NCBI GenBank assembly: GCA_040376705.1
Contig: JBEIQE010000022.1
Coordinates: forward strand, 1 to 31,886
Direction: 5' to 3'
Origin: JBEIQE01 sp040376705
Lineage (GTDB): Bacteria > Pseudomonadota > Alphaproteobacteria > UBA2400
DNA: 31,886 nt
The notes under the pieces: generated by a model
Database searches by the model: none
What the model saw: only the letters and a program-made list of their open reading frames with translations
What the model was told of the DNA's origin: nothing
Made by a program: the position numbers and the translations under genes
Part shown: positions 24,110 to 30,140 of the stretch, piece by piece
Layout: each line of letters starts with the position of its first letter
Position numbering within the stretch: the first letter of the stretch is position 1

Positions 24110-24901
24110 ATGGTTTCTACCCGTCGCCGCCCACCGGCTACCAAGCCGCAAGCCCATCACCTGCAACCGCTGGTTCCAGCCGAAGGCCTGGTCGCGCTTA
24201 ATCTGGGCAAGCAATACAAGGGCCGCCCGGTGCTGCGCGATGTCAGCTTGACCGTACAGCGCGGTGAGGCTGTGGGTCTCCTCGGTCCTAATGGCGCGGG
24301 TAAGACCACCAGTTTCTACATCATCACCGGCCTGATTAAGAGTGATGCGGGCAGCATCATTCTTGATGGGCACGATATTTCAAGCCTGCCCATGTATCGC
24401 CGTGCGCGCTTGGGCATCGGCTATCTGCCGCAGGAAGCCTCGATCTTCAGAGGCTTGTCGGTTGAGGATAACATTCGCGCCGTGCTCGAGGTGGTGGAGC
24501 AGGACCCACACCGCCGCGAGCAGATGCTCGAGGATTTACTGGCTGAATTCTCGGTTACGCATTTGCGCCGCGCGCCCGCTGTGGCTCTTTCAGGTGGTGA
24601 GCGCCGCCGGGTTGAAATTGCCCGCGCGCTGGCAACCCAGCCCAGCTTCATTCTGCTCGATGAACCTTTGGCGGGTATCGACCCGATTGCAGTGGGTGAA
24701 ATCCGCGCGCTCGTCCTGCAGCTCAAGCAGCGCGGCATCGGTGTGCTGATTACCGATCATAACGTGCGCGAAACGCTCGATCTGGTTGATCGCGCCTATA
24801 TCATCCACGAAGGCCGCGTGCTCAAAACCGGCACGCCCGAAGAAATTGTGGAAGACGAAGACGTCCGCCGCGTCTACCTCGGCGAGCGGTTTAAGCTTTG
24901 A
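24110..24901 (+). CDS. lptB: LPS export ABC transporter ATP-binding protein LptB
   Basis: A 263-aa ATPase. Walker A is GLLGPNGAGKTTSFY, the signature LSGGERRRVEIARAL, Walker B ILLDEPLAGIDPIAVGEI and the switch ITDHNVRETLDL. The LptB-type C-terminal end is TPEEIVEDEDVRRVYLGERF. It powers LPS extraction from the inner membrane with LptF and LptG, which are not in this window. The N-terminus carries about 27 extra basic/proline-rich residues before ALNLGKQY; an inner start is possible but no better ribosome site was seen. In many alphaproteobacteria rpoN follows; here an AT-rich unknown does. Confidence 0.95.
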   Translation: MVSTRRRPPATKPQAHHLQPLVPAEGLVALNLGKQYKGRPVLRDVSLTVQRGEAVGLLGPNGAGKTTSFYIITGLIKSDAGSIILDGHDISSLPMYRRARLGIGYLPQEASIFRGLSVEDNIRAVLEVVEQDPHRREQMLEDLLAEFSVTHLRRAPAVALSGGERRRVEIARALATQPSFILLDEPLAGIDPIAVGEIRALVLQLKQRGIGVLITDHNVRETLDLVDRAYIIHEGRVLKTGTPEEIVEDEDVRRVYLGERFKL

Positions 24902-25506
24902 AAATTGCAGGTATGCTAAAACTCTTGTTCAAAACTTTTAGAGTTTTTTATTTATTGGTTTTGGTATTTATCCTTATAGTCGCCACGATTTATTGCGCGG
25001 GGAAGCTATATGTATGGGTCAATAAAGATAACCACAGGTTAAGCTACTTACCTTCGGCATTAGAAGTTTCCCAGATTATCTACGCTAAAGAGGAGTCGTG
25101 GGGATTTGGACCTGGAGGCAATGAAACTGGAGTGATTGTATATAAGCTGCCTCAGCAGACTATAACTGATATTCAAAATGGAAATTTAGCTTATCTCGAA
25201 AGTTTATCCGGCAAGTCGCATTCTGACTGGCGAGGTTTCTTTAGAGGTTGGAAGAATACGCCAGTTGTGAATAATGGCGAATGGGGGGCTGTAGTTGGTG
25301 GTGATCGAGATGTCGCTCTTGGCGCTATTCCTCGTATCAATGATTATTTCAATAGATATGGATTTAGTATTGATATTGATGATGACGTACAAAAACAAAT
25401 CGACCAAATAATATCAATGCCGGGAAATTATTATGCTTACGGTCGAATAGGTATAATTATTATTTCGCCTAAATCTCGCGTCGTTGTATTCGCATATAAT
25501 GGCTAG
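24898..25506 (+). CDS. AT-rich orphan: membrane-anchored protein of unknown function
   Basis: Up to 202 aa. A basic start (KIAGMLKLLFKTFR), one hydrophobic helix (VFYLLVLVFILIVATIYCAG, about 16-35), then a soluble domain with ESWGFGPGGNETGVIVYKLP and a C-terminal YYAYGRIGIIIISPKSR. I recognise no family. The start shown is TTG overlapping the lptB stop by 4 nt; ATG at 24913 is an alternative, with AGG close by. The DNA is clearly AT-rich with A/T third positions, unlike lptB immediately before it, suggesting recent acquisition. A long AT-rich gene with an intact frame this close to lptB may use lptB transcription. Confidence 0.7.
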   Translation: MKIAGMLKLLFKTFRVFYLLVLVFILIVATIYCAGKLYVWVNKDNHRLSYLPSALEVSQIIYAKEESWGFGPGGNETGVIVYKLPQQTITDIQNGNLAYLESLSGKSHSDWRGFFRGWKNTPVVNNGEWGAVVGGDRDVALGAIPRINDYFNRYGFSIDIDDDVQKQIDQIISMPGNYYAYGRIGIIIISPKSRVVVFAYNG

Positions 25507-25553
25507 CTCTATTGGGTGAGGGCTCATCGTGCCAAGATTTAAGTGTGACCCAT

Positions 25554-26036
25554 TTAATTCGACACAGCGCCGTATTTGGCCAAAGCTTTTTTAAGGTAGG
25601 TCTCGAAGTCGGGGTCTTCGCCCGAGAGCAGGTCGATGGCAGCATGGCGGAAGTCGGCGCGTTTGCACCAGAAGTCGATATAGTCGGCCCAGCTGGCCCA
25701 CAGGCGCTTTTGCTGCGCGGTCATATCGTCCTCATACACCAGAATATATGCGCGCTCGAACAGCGACATCAGCAGGTCGAAGATAATGCTTTTGCGCTCC
25801 AGCTGTTCAGCGGTCAGCTCGGCATCCGGAATGCCGCCTGTATTGAGGCGCAGATCGGCGTTATTCAGCAGCAGGGTCTGGAAGTCGGCATATTCATCCG
25901 AGAGCTTCTGGTAAATCTCTTCTTCTTCGTTCTGACGCTCGCGGCGTTGCTCCCACCAGAACAGTAAGATCGCGTAGGGCAGTGCGATGACGGTGACGAC
26001 ATAGCTCGCCATTTCCCAATATTCGAGGTTCATCAT
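25554..26036 (-). CDS. membrane-anchored conserved hypothetical protein downstream of xthA
   Basis: A 160-aa protein with an N-terminal membrane segment (WEMASYVVTVIALPYAILLFWW, about 7-28), a charged cytoplasmic coiled region (EQRRERQNEEEEIYQKLSDE) and a helical domain with LFERAYILVYEDDM and WASWADYIDFWCKR. I have seen similar hypothetical proteins in bacteria but know no function. The ATGA overlap with the xthA stop shows coupled translation. A DNA-repair link is only guilt by association. Confidence 0.75.
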   Translation of the reverse strand: MMNLEYWEMASYVVTVIALPYAILLFWWEQRRERQNEEEEIYQKLSDEYADFQTLLLNNADLRLNTGGIPDAELTAEQLERKSIIFDLLMSLFERAYILVYEDDMTAQQKRLWASWADYIDFWCKRADFRHAAIDLLSGEDPDFETYLKKALAKYGAVSN

Positions 26037-26785
26037 GGCTTGATCTCCACTATCAGCGGCGTGTGGTCGGAGGCTTTGTCTTCCCCGCGTGGGGCTTTAT
26101 CGATGCTGCAACTCACCAGCCGGTCAGCCAGCTTGGGCGAGAGCAGGGCGTGATCGATGCGAATGCCGTTGTTACGTTGCCATGCGCCAGCCTGATAGTC
26201 CCAGAAGGTATATTCCTGCACATTCGGGTGCAGGGCGCGGAAGGCATCGTATAACCCGAGGTTTTTAAGGCGGCGGTAAGCGGCGCGGCTTTCGGGCTGG
26301 AACAGTGCATCACCCGTCCATGCAGCCGGGCTGTAGCAGTCCTGCTCCTCGGGGATGATGTTATAATCGCCGGTAATCAAAAATGGCTCTTCGCTAGCAA
26401 GCAAAGCCTTCGCGCGGGTGGTAAGGCGCGCCAGCCAGTCGAGCTTGTAGGGGAATTTCTCGGTGCCCAGCGGGTTACCGTTGGGCGCGTAGATGTTGAT
26501 AATGGTGATGCCGTTAAGGCGCGCTTCCATATAGCGGGCCTGCGGGTCATCCGTATTCAGGCTGTTGCTGACAAGCTCGGCAGGTTGTTTGCTGAGAATG
26601 GCCACGCCATTATAGCTCTTCTGCCCGTGCACCAGCGCGTGATAGCCCGCGATTGGCGGGAACAGCTCGCTCTCGCACTTAATTTCCTGCAGGCACACAA
26701 CATCCGGCTGCGCTGCGGCCAGCCAGGCCTCGAGGTTAGGCAGACGCGCGCGCACGGAGTTGACGTTAAAGGTCGCGATTTTCAT
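26033..26785 (-). CDS. xthA: exodeoxyribonuclease III / AP endonuclease
   Basis: A 250-aa EEP-family nuclease. Active-site elements: Asn7 in TFNVNSVRAR, Glu34 in VCLQEIKCESE, ITGDYNI, the IRIDHALL segment and SDHTPLIVEI with the catalytic Asp-His at the end, the same set as E. coli ExoIII. It cuts at abasic sites and degrades 3' ends in base excision repair. Its promoter (TTGGCA-N17-TAAACT) ends 6 nt before the ATG with no ribosome site, so the mRNA may be leaderless. The stop overlaps the next gene by 4 nt. Confidence 0.95.
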   Translation of the reverse strand: MKIATFNVNSVRARLPNLEAWLAAAQPDVVCLQEIKCESELFPPIAGYHALVHGQKSYNGVAILSKQPAELVSNSLNTDDPQARYMEARLNGITIINIYAPNGNPLGTEKFPYKLDWLARLTTRAKALLASEEPFLITGDYNIIPEEQDCYSPAAWTGDALFQPESRAAYRRLKNLGLYDAFRALHPNVQEYTFWDYQAGAWQRNNGIRIDHALLSPKLADRLVSCSIDKAPRGEDKASDHTPLIVEIKP

Positions 26786-26791
26786 GCCGGC

Positions 26792-26820
26792 AGTTTAGGC
26801 CAGATGAGCCTGAATGCCAA
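26792..26820 (-). promoter_or_regulatory. xthA promoter, leaderless geometry
   Basis: On the - strand there is TTGGCA (26815-26820), 17 nt and TAAACT (26792-26797), then GCCGGC and the ATG. No Shine-Dalgarno fits in 6 nt, so the first transcribed base should be at or next to the ATG. Confidence 0.5.
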
Positions 26821-26839
26821 TGAGGGCCTGAATACGCAG

Positions 26840-27025
26840 CTAGTTGAGGAAAACCGGCTTATCGGCTGGAATGTTCTTGAGCTTCTTTTTGCAGGCGCGT
26901 GCGTTGGGCAGCAGCGGGGTGGGGGCCAGCGCTGTGCGGCGTGCGGTGGTTAGTTCGGCTAATGCAGCGAAGAGGCGCGAGGCTGCTGCGTTGTCTTGTG
27001 TGGGCTTCATGCTAGATTTCTTCAT
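26840..27025 (-). CDS. small lysine/alanine-rich protein, unknown
   Basis: A 61-aa ORF. It begins MKKSSMKPTQDNAAASRLF and ends KKKLKNIPADKPVFLN, with a basic middle (RACKKKLK). No domain recognised. Support comes from an AGGAG ribosome site 7 nt before the ATG, placed in the 3' arm of a hairpin (27034-27063). Size alone makes it uncertain; it could be a short basic regulator or a spurious ORF. Downstream of the 165-aa unknown gene on the same strand. Confidence 0.45.
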   Translation of the reverse strand: MKKSSMKPTQDNAAASRLFAALAELTTARRTALAPTPLLPNARACKKKLKNIPADKPVFLN

Positions 27026-27033
27026 AGCTCACT

Positions 27034-27063
27034 CCTGCCGGGGCAATGTGCGCCCACGGCAGG
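27034..27063 (-). promoter_or_regulatory. RBS-covering hairpin before the 61-aa ORF
   Basis: CCTGCCG-GGGC (27034-27044) pairs with GCCC-A-CGGCAGG (27052-27063) with one bulged base, an 11-bp stem. On the - strand the 3' arm ends in GGCAGG, which is part of the AGGAG ribosome site of the small ORF. The structure may gate translation, or it may end the upstream transcript. Confidence 0.4.
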
Positions 27064-27082
27064 GGAAAGAGCAAGTATAAAA

Positions 27083-27580
27083 TTAACCTGTAATACCCAT
27101 GGAGGTTGAATAAACCTTATGAGTGCTGAGAATGCGCTGAGGCTTGGCAGCCACGGTGCGGTCAGGGTAGAGGTTGCGTAACTCGTTGACCTGCTCCTTC
27201 AGGGCCTGGGCGGGGCCACGGCCCTGCTTGAGGGCAGCGAATTCACCATAGGTCATGGTGCCCAGAATGGTCGCGGGCATGTCTTTCTGGCGGTCGGGTG
27301 GCAGATAGGCAAAACCTTTGGTGTCCTTGCCCGAGAAGCCGATGCCAACATAATAGATACCGCCGACCATGCGCTCGCCTGCCGGGGTGTCGTTCACCTT
27401 GAGGGCGGCAATCTGGTTCAGGGTCTTGCGGGCAGGGCTGTTGGCGTCACGCGTCAGCTTTTCAATTTCCTTGGTCATGCTGGCAGGGAAGGCCAGATAG
27501 CCCGACCGGCCCTGGATGGTCATATCCGAGAAAATATCGGTCGGTGTTTTTGAAGATGATACGGGCTTGCGCTTGGCCAT
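27083..27580 (-). CDS. conserved-looking hypothetical protein (165 aa), unknown
   Basis: A soluble protein with basic ends (AKRKPVSSSKTPTD) and no signal peptide or membrane segment. Notable segments: SGYLAFPASMTKEIEKLTRD, GGIYYVGIGFSGKDTKGFAYLPPDRQ and NELRNLYPDRTVAAKPQR. No recognised family. GGAG lies about 11 nt upstream of the ATG, and a promoter candidate lies at 27622-27651. It sits between erpA and the small ORF on the - strand. The codon pattern matches the neighbours, so it is probably a real resident gene. Function not assigned. Confidence 0.7.
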   Translation of the reverse strand: MAKRKPVSSSKTPTDIFSDMTIQGRSGYLAFPASMTKEIEKLTRDANSPARKTLNQIAALKVNDTPAGERMVGGIYYVGIGFSGKDTKGFAYLPPDRQKDMPATILGTMTYGEFAALKQGRGPAQALKEQVNELRNLYPDRTVAAKPQRILSTHKVYSTSMGITG

Positions 27581-27621
27581 GGTGTGGTCTGCTCCGAAAG
27601 AAATTATTTGAATGTAAAAGC

Positions 27622-27651
27622 ACTATAATTTGAAATTGCAGAAAGACGCAA
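27622..27651 (-). promoter_or_regulatory. promoter candidate of the 165-aa gene
   Basis: On the - strand there is TTGCGT (27646-27651), 18 nt and TATAGT (27622-27627). The AT palindrome ATTTATAAAT (27651-27660) touches the -35. Confidence 0.35.
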
Positions 27652-27664
27652 TTTATAAATGCAA

Positions 27665-27689
27665 ATTAACCATATAAAACAAGGTTAAT
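27665..27689. repeat. 7-bp inverted repeat just after erpA
   Basis: ATTAACC (27665-27671) pairs with GGTTAAT (27683-27689) around an 11-nt loop, at the erpA stop. AT-rich; it could be a weak terminator or an operator. Confidence 0.35.
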
Positions 27690-28012
27690 CAGAGGGAGAA
27701 GGAGTTTCCGCAGCCGCAGCTGGAGGTGGCGTTGGGGTTGCTTACGCTGAAGTAGCTACCACTTAGCTCGTTAATGTAGTCAAGCTGGCTGCCCTTGAGC
27801 AGGTCGAGCGAGGTTGGGTCGATCAGCACTTTGGCGCCATGGGCATCAATCAGCACATCATCGTCTTCGGGCGCTTTGACCAATGTAAATTCATACTGAA
27901 AGCCCGAGCAGCCTCCGCCATTCACGGCTACGCGCAGCGCCAGCGCGCCTTCGGCGGCAGCCATTTCAGCAATCTGCTTGCCGGCATTAGGGGTAAAGGT
28001 AAAGCTCTCCAT
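27689..28012 (-). CDS. erpA: iron-sulfur cluster insertion protein ErpA
   Basis: A 107-aa A-type carrier. The three cluster-ligating cysteines are Cys35 in NGGGCSGFQYEF and Cys99/Cys101 in SSCGCGNSF. It passes 2Fe-2S or 4Fe-4S clusters to apoproteins; in alphaproteobacteria this copy is usually divergent from dgt-argS, as here. The -10 of its promoter ends 6 nt before the ATG and no ribosome site is present. Confidence 0.93.
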   Translation of the reverse strand: MESFTFTPNAGKQIAEMAAAEGALALRVAVNGGGCSGFQYEFTLVKAPEDDDVLIDAHGAKVLIDPTSLDLLKGSQLDYINELSGSYFSVSNPNATSSCGCGNSFSL

Positions 28013-28018
28013 ATTCTA

Positions 28019-28047
28019 TATATAGGTATTCTTGGCCTAAAGGTCAA
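28019..28047 (-). promoter_or_regulatory. erpA promoter, leaderless geometry
   Basis: On the - strand there is TTGACC (28042-28047), 17 nt and TATATA (28019-28024), then TAGAAT and the ATG at 28012. It is the strongest example of the leaderless pattern in the window. Confidence 0.6.
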
Positions 28048-28060
28048 AATGCGCTATCAA
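28032..28060 (+). promoter_or_regulatory. dgt promoter
   Basis: TTGGCC (28032-28037), 17 nt and TATCAA (28055-28060), with AAGGAG (28071-28076) 7 nt before the ATG at 28083. It interlocks with the erpA promoter: the erpA -35 lies in this spacer. Confidence 0.45.
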
Positions 28061-28082
28061 AAGGGCTGAAAAGGAGCGTTTT

Positions 28083-29270
28083 ATGGCCCTGTTAGCGTCT
28101 TATGCCACCCACCCCCGCCTGTCGCGCGGGCGTTTGCATGCCGAGCCTGCATCCACCTCGGGCCGCTCCGAGTTTCAGCGCGACCGTGATCGCGTCATCC
28201 ACTCCGGCGCTTTCCGCAAGCTGCAGTATAAAACGCAGGTATTCCTCAACCATGAGGGCGACTATTACCGTACCCGCCTGACCCACAGCCTTGAGGTAGC
28301 GCAGATCAGCCGCTACATCTGCCGCACACTGAACATCGATGAAGATTTGGGCGAGGTGCTGGCGCTCGCGCATGACCTTGGCCATACCTGCTTTGGCCAT
28401 ACCGGCGAAGATGTGCTGAATGAATGCATGGCGCATATCGGCGGTTATGATTCAAACGATCAGACCCTGCGCATCCTCACCGAGCTTGAAGAGCGCTACC
28501 CGCAGTTCGATGGCCTGAACCTGACGTGGGAAACCATTGAGGGCCTTGCCAAACATAACGGTCCGCTCACGGGCAAGCATGCGGATAAGAAAAAACATCC
28601 ACATGGCGCGAGCGAAACTGTACTCAGCATCGATAAGCTCTGGCCGCTTGAAGTTGATAAGCATGCAGGGCTTGAGGCGCAGGTCGCTGCCCTGGCCGAT
28701 GATGTGGCCTATACCGCGCATGATATCGATGATGGTTTGCGTAGTGGCTACATCACGCTCGAGCAGATGCAGGGGCTGCCGCTGGTTGGGCCCATTCTGG
28801 CTGAGATTAAAAAGGAATTTCCCGACCTCACCGGCAAGCGCCAGCGCCACGAGATGAACCGCCGCCTTATTAGCTTATTGGTGCGCGATGTGATGGGCGA
28901 AACCCGCAAGCGCCTTGAAGAGAAGAAGCCGCAAACGCCGGATGATATCCGTACCGCTGGTATTACCTTTGTGCAGTTCAGCGACAAGCTGAAGCCGGAC
29001 GAGCGGGTGCTGCGCAGCTTCCTGTACGATAATCTCTACCGTAACTTCCGCGTCAACCGCGTGCGCCTTAAGACCACGCGTGTGGTGAAAGACCTTTACA
29101 ATGTGTTCATGGAGCGCAGCGACACACTGCCCGAGCACTGGCAAACACGTATCAAACCCGATGCCACCGAAAAACAGCGCGCCCGCGTGGTGGCCGATTA
29201 CATCGCCGGTATGACCGACCGCTTTGCAATCGATACGCATACGAGGCTGTTTGATATCAGTGCGGCTTAG
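28083..29270 (+). CDS. dgt: deoxyguanosinetriphosphate triphosphohydrolase-like protein
   Basis: A 395-aa HD-domain protein. The metal site is seen in RLTHSLEVAQISRYICR and LALAHDLGHTCFGHTGEDVL (the His-Asp pair), with further ligands expected in ADDVAYTAHDIDDG. The length matches the short type-2 dGTPase-like family rather than E. coli Dgt (505 aa). It hydrolyses dNTPs to deoxynucleosides and triphosphate and so tunes dNTP pools. Good AAGGAG site. It stops 1 nt before the end of the convergent secreted-protein gene. Confidence 0.92.
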   Translation: MALLASYATHPRLSRGRLHAEPASTSGRSEFQRDRDRVIHSGAFRKLQYKTQVFLNHEGDYYRTRLTHSLEVAQISRYICRTLNIDEDLGEVLALAHDLGHTCFGHTGEDVLNECMAHIGGYDSNDQTLRILTELEERYPQFDGLNLTWETIEGLAKHNGPLTGKHADKKKHPHGASETVLSIDKLWPLEVDKHAGLEAQVAALADDVAYTAHDIDDGLRSGYITLEQMQGLPLVGPILAEIKKEFPDLTGKRQRHEMNRRLISLLVRDVMGETRKRLEEKKPQTPDDIRTAGITFVQFSDKLKPDERVLRSFLYDNLYRNFRVNRVRLKTTRVVKDLYNVFMERSDTLPEHWQTRIKPDATEKQRARVVADYIAGMTDRFAIDTHTRLFDISAA

Positions 29271-29271
29271 G

Positions 29272-30012
29272 TTAGAGGCCACCACCACCATGGATGGCTT
29301 CGACATGGGTAACTATGCCGTTCTCTATGGTAAATGTGTAACGAATTAAAAGGCTTCCAAAACTAAACAACTTTCTATTTCTATACGGAAGAATAAGATT
29401 TTCTAATTGGCATTGGTCATCTTTTTTGCAAACAAAACCATTTTGTGTGAGCTCCTGCCTTATATCTTCTAGTTTGGCGGGAAGAGAGATGTTCTCATGA
29501 AATATTGTGACCGCACCTTTTCTAATATCGTTATTTTCTCGACTGCCGTCGAGGTGCGTATGCGGTTTAATAAGCTGAGTAAGTTCCTGCCATTTTCCAC
29601 TTAATGCGCGATTATCAACATACCCACATTCACCTTCATTGAGGCTGAGGTAGCGTTGCTGATTTTTCTCTATGCAGTAGTCGATATAGAAAGTTCTTTG
29701 TGCCGCAATTATGTATGCTTCTGGCTCTTTCGTGTTGTTACTATTCTTCCGAAGCTCTTCGGTAATTCTTAGGTCATCAGCCCGCTGCTGTATTTCTGAG
29801 AGCTTTGCATAAGTTTCAGTAACGCAATTTTCATCGCGTGTATCGGCATACTCGGCCTGAAGTTCGTAAGCAAAACCGCCGCCACGGCACATGTTGTATA
29901 TGATGCCTCGCATTCCCGTACGTATTTCATCGGAAACACGAGGCGAAGTTTCTTCTGCCAGAACAGGCAGACTAAAGCAGAGCAGGGCGACGGCGAGGAA
30001 TATGTAGCGCAT
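29272..30012 (-). CDS. secreted cysteine-rich protein of unknown function, AT-rich
   Basis: A 246-aa protein with a clear signal peptide (RYIFLAVALLCFSLPVLA, cut before Glu20). The mature chain has six cysteines (NMCRG, ENCVT, DYCIE, GECGY, FVCKK, DQCQL), enough for three disulphides in the periplasm. The end is the unusual tail EAIHGGGGL. One segment, ALSGKWQELTQLI, and the length slightly resemble lysozyme-inhibitor-like or DUF1311-type secreted proteins, but I cannot assign a family. The DNA is AT-rich compared with dgt and argS, suggesting transfer. Promoter at 30018-30046 ends 5 nt before the ATG. Confidence 0.75.
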   Translation of the reverse strand: MRYIFLAVALLCFSLPVLAEETSPRVSDEIRTGMRGIIYNMCRGGGFAYELQAEYADTRDENCVTETYAKLSEIQQRADDLRITEELRKNSNNTKEPEAYIIAAQRTFYIDYCIEKNQQRYLSLNEGECGYVDNRALSGKWQELTQLIKPHTHLDGSRENNDIRKGAVTIFHENISLPAKLEDIRQELTQNGFVCKKDDQCQLENLILPYRNRKLFSFGSLLIRYTFTIENGIVTHVEAIHGGGGL

Positions 30013-30017
30013 GCCTT

Positions 30018-30046
30018 AATCTATCCGGCGGGCTTTTGTTAAACAA
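30018..30046 (-). promoter_or_regulatory. promoter of the secreted-protein gene, leaderless geometry
   Basis: On the - strand there is TTGTTT (30041-30046), 17 nt and TAGATT (30018-30023), then AAGGC and the ATG. The AAGG is too close to the start to act as a normal ribosome site. Confidence 0.35.
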
Positions 30047-30091
30047 GGCTGGCTGCGTGACCTAAGCCCCATATTTCCTGTGCGAACTGAA

Positions 30092-30120
30092 TTGAATTCT
30101 CCGAAAAACAAGGCTAAACA
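30092..30120 (+). promoter_or_regulatory. argS promoter
   Basis: TTGAAT (30092-30097), 17 nt and TAAACA (30115-30120). Predicted start near 30127, then AGGAG 8 nt before the ATG at 30141. Confidence 0.5.
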
Positions 30121-30140
30121 GGCTGTTAGGAGATTATTTC

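Noticed and set aside
25512..25967. 151-aa + strand reading frame opposite the 160-aa membrane protein
   Set aside because: The - strand protein has a membrane anchor, charged coil and ATGA coupling to xthA; the + strand one has none of these.
30037..30046. TAAACA at 30040 as another rightward promoter
   Set aside because: No TTGA-like element at 16-18 nt upstream; the word is instead part of the leftward TTGTTT element.
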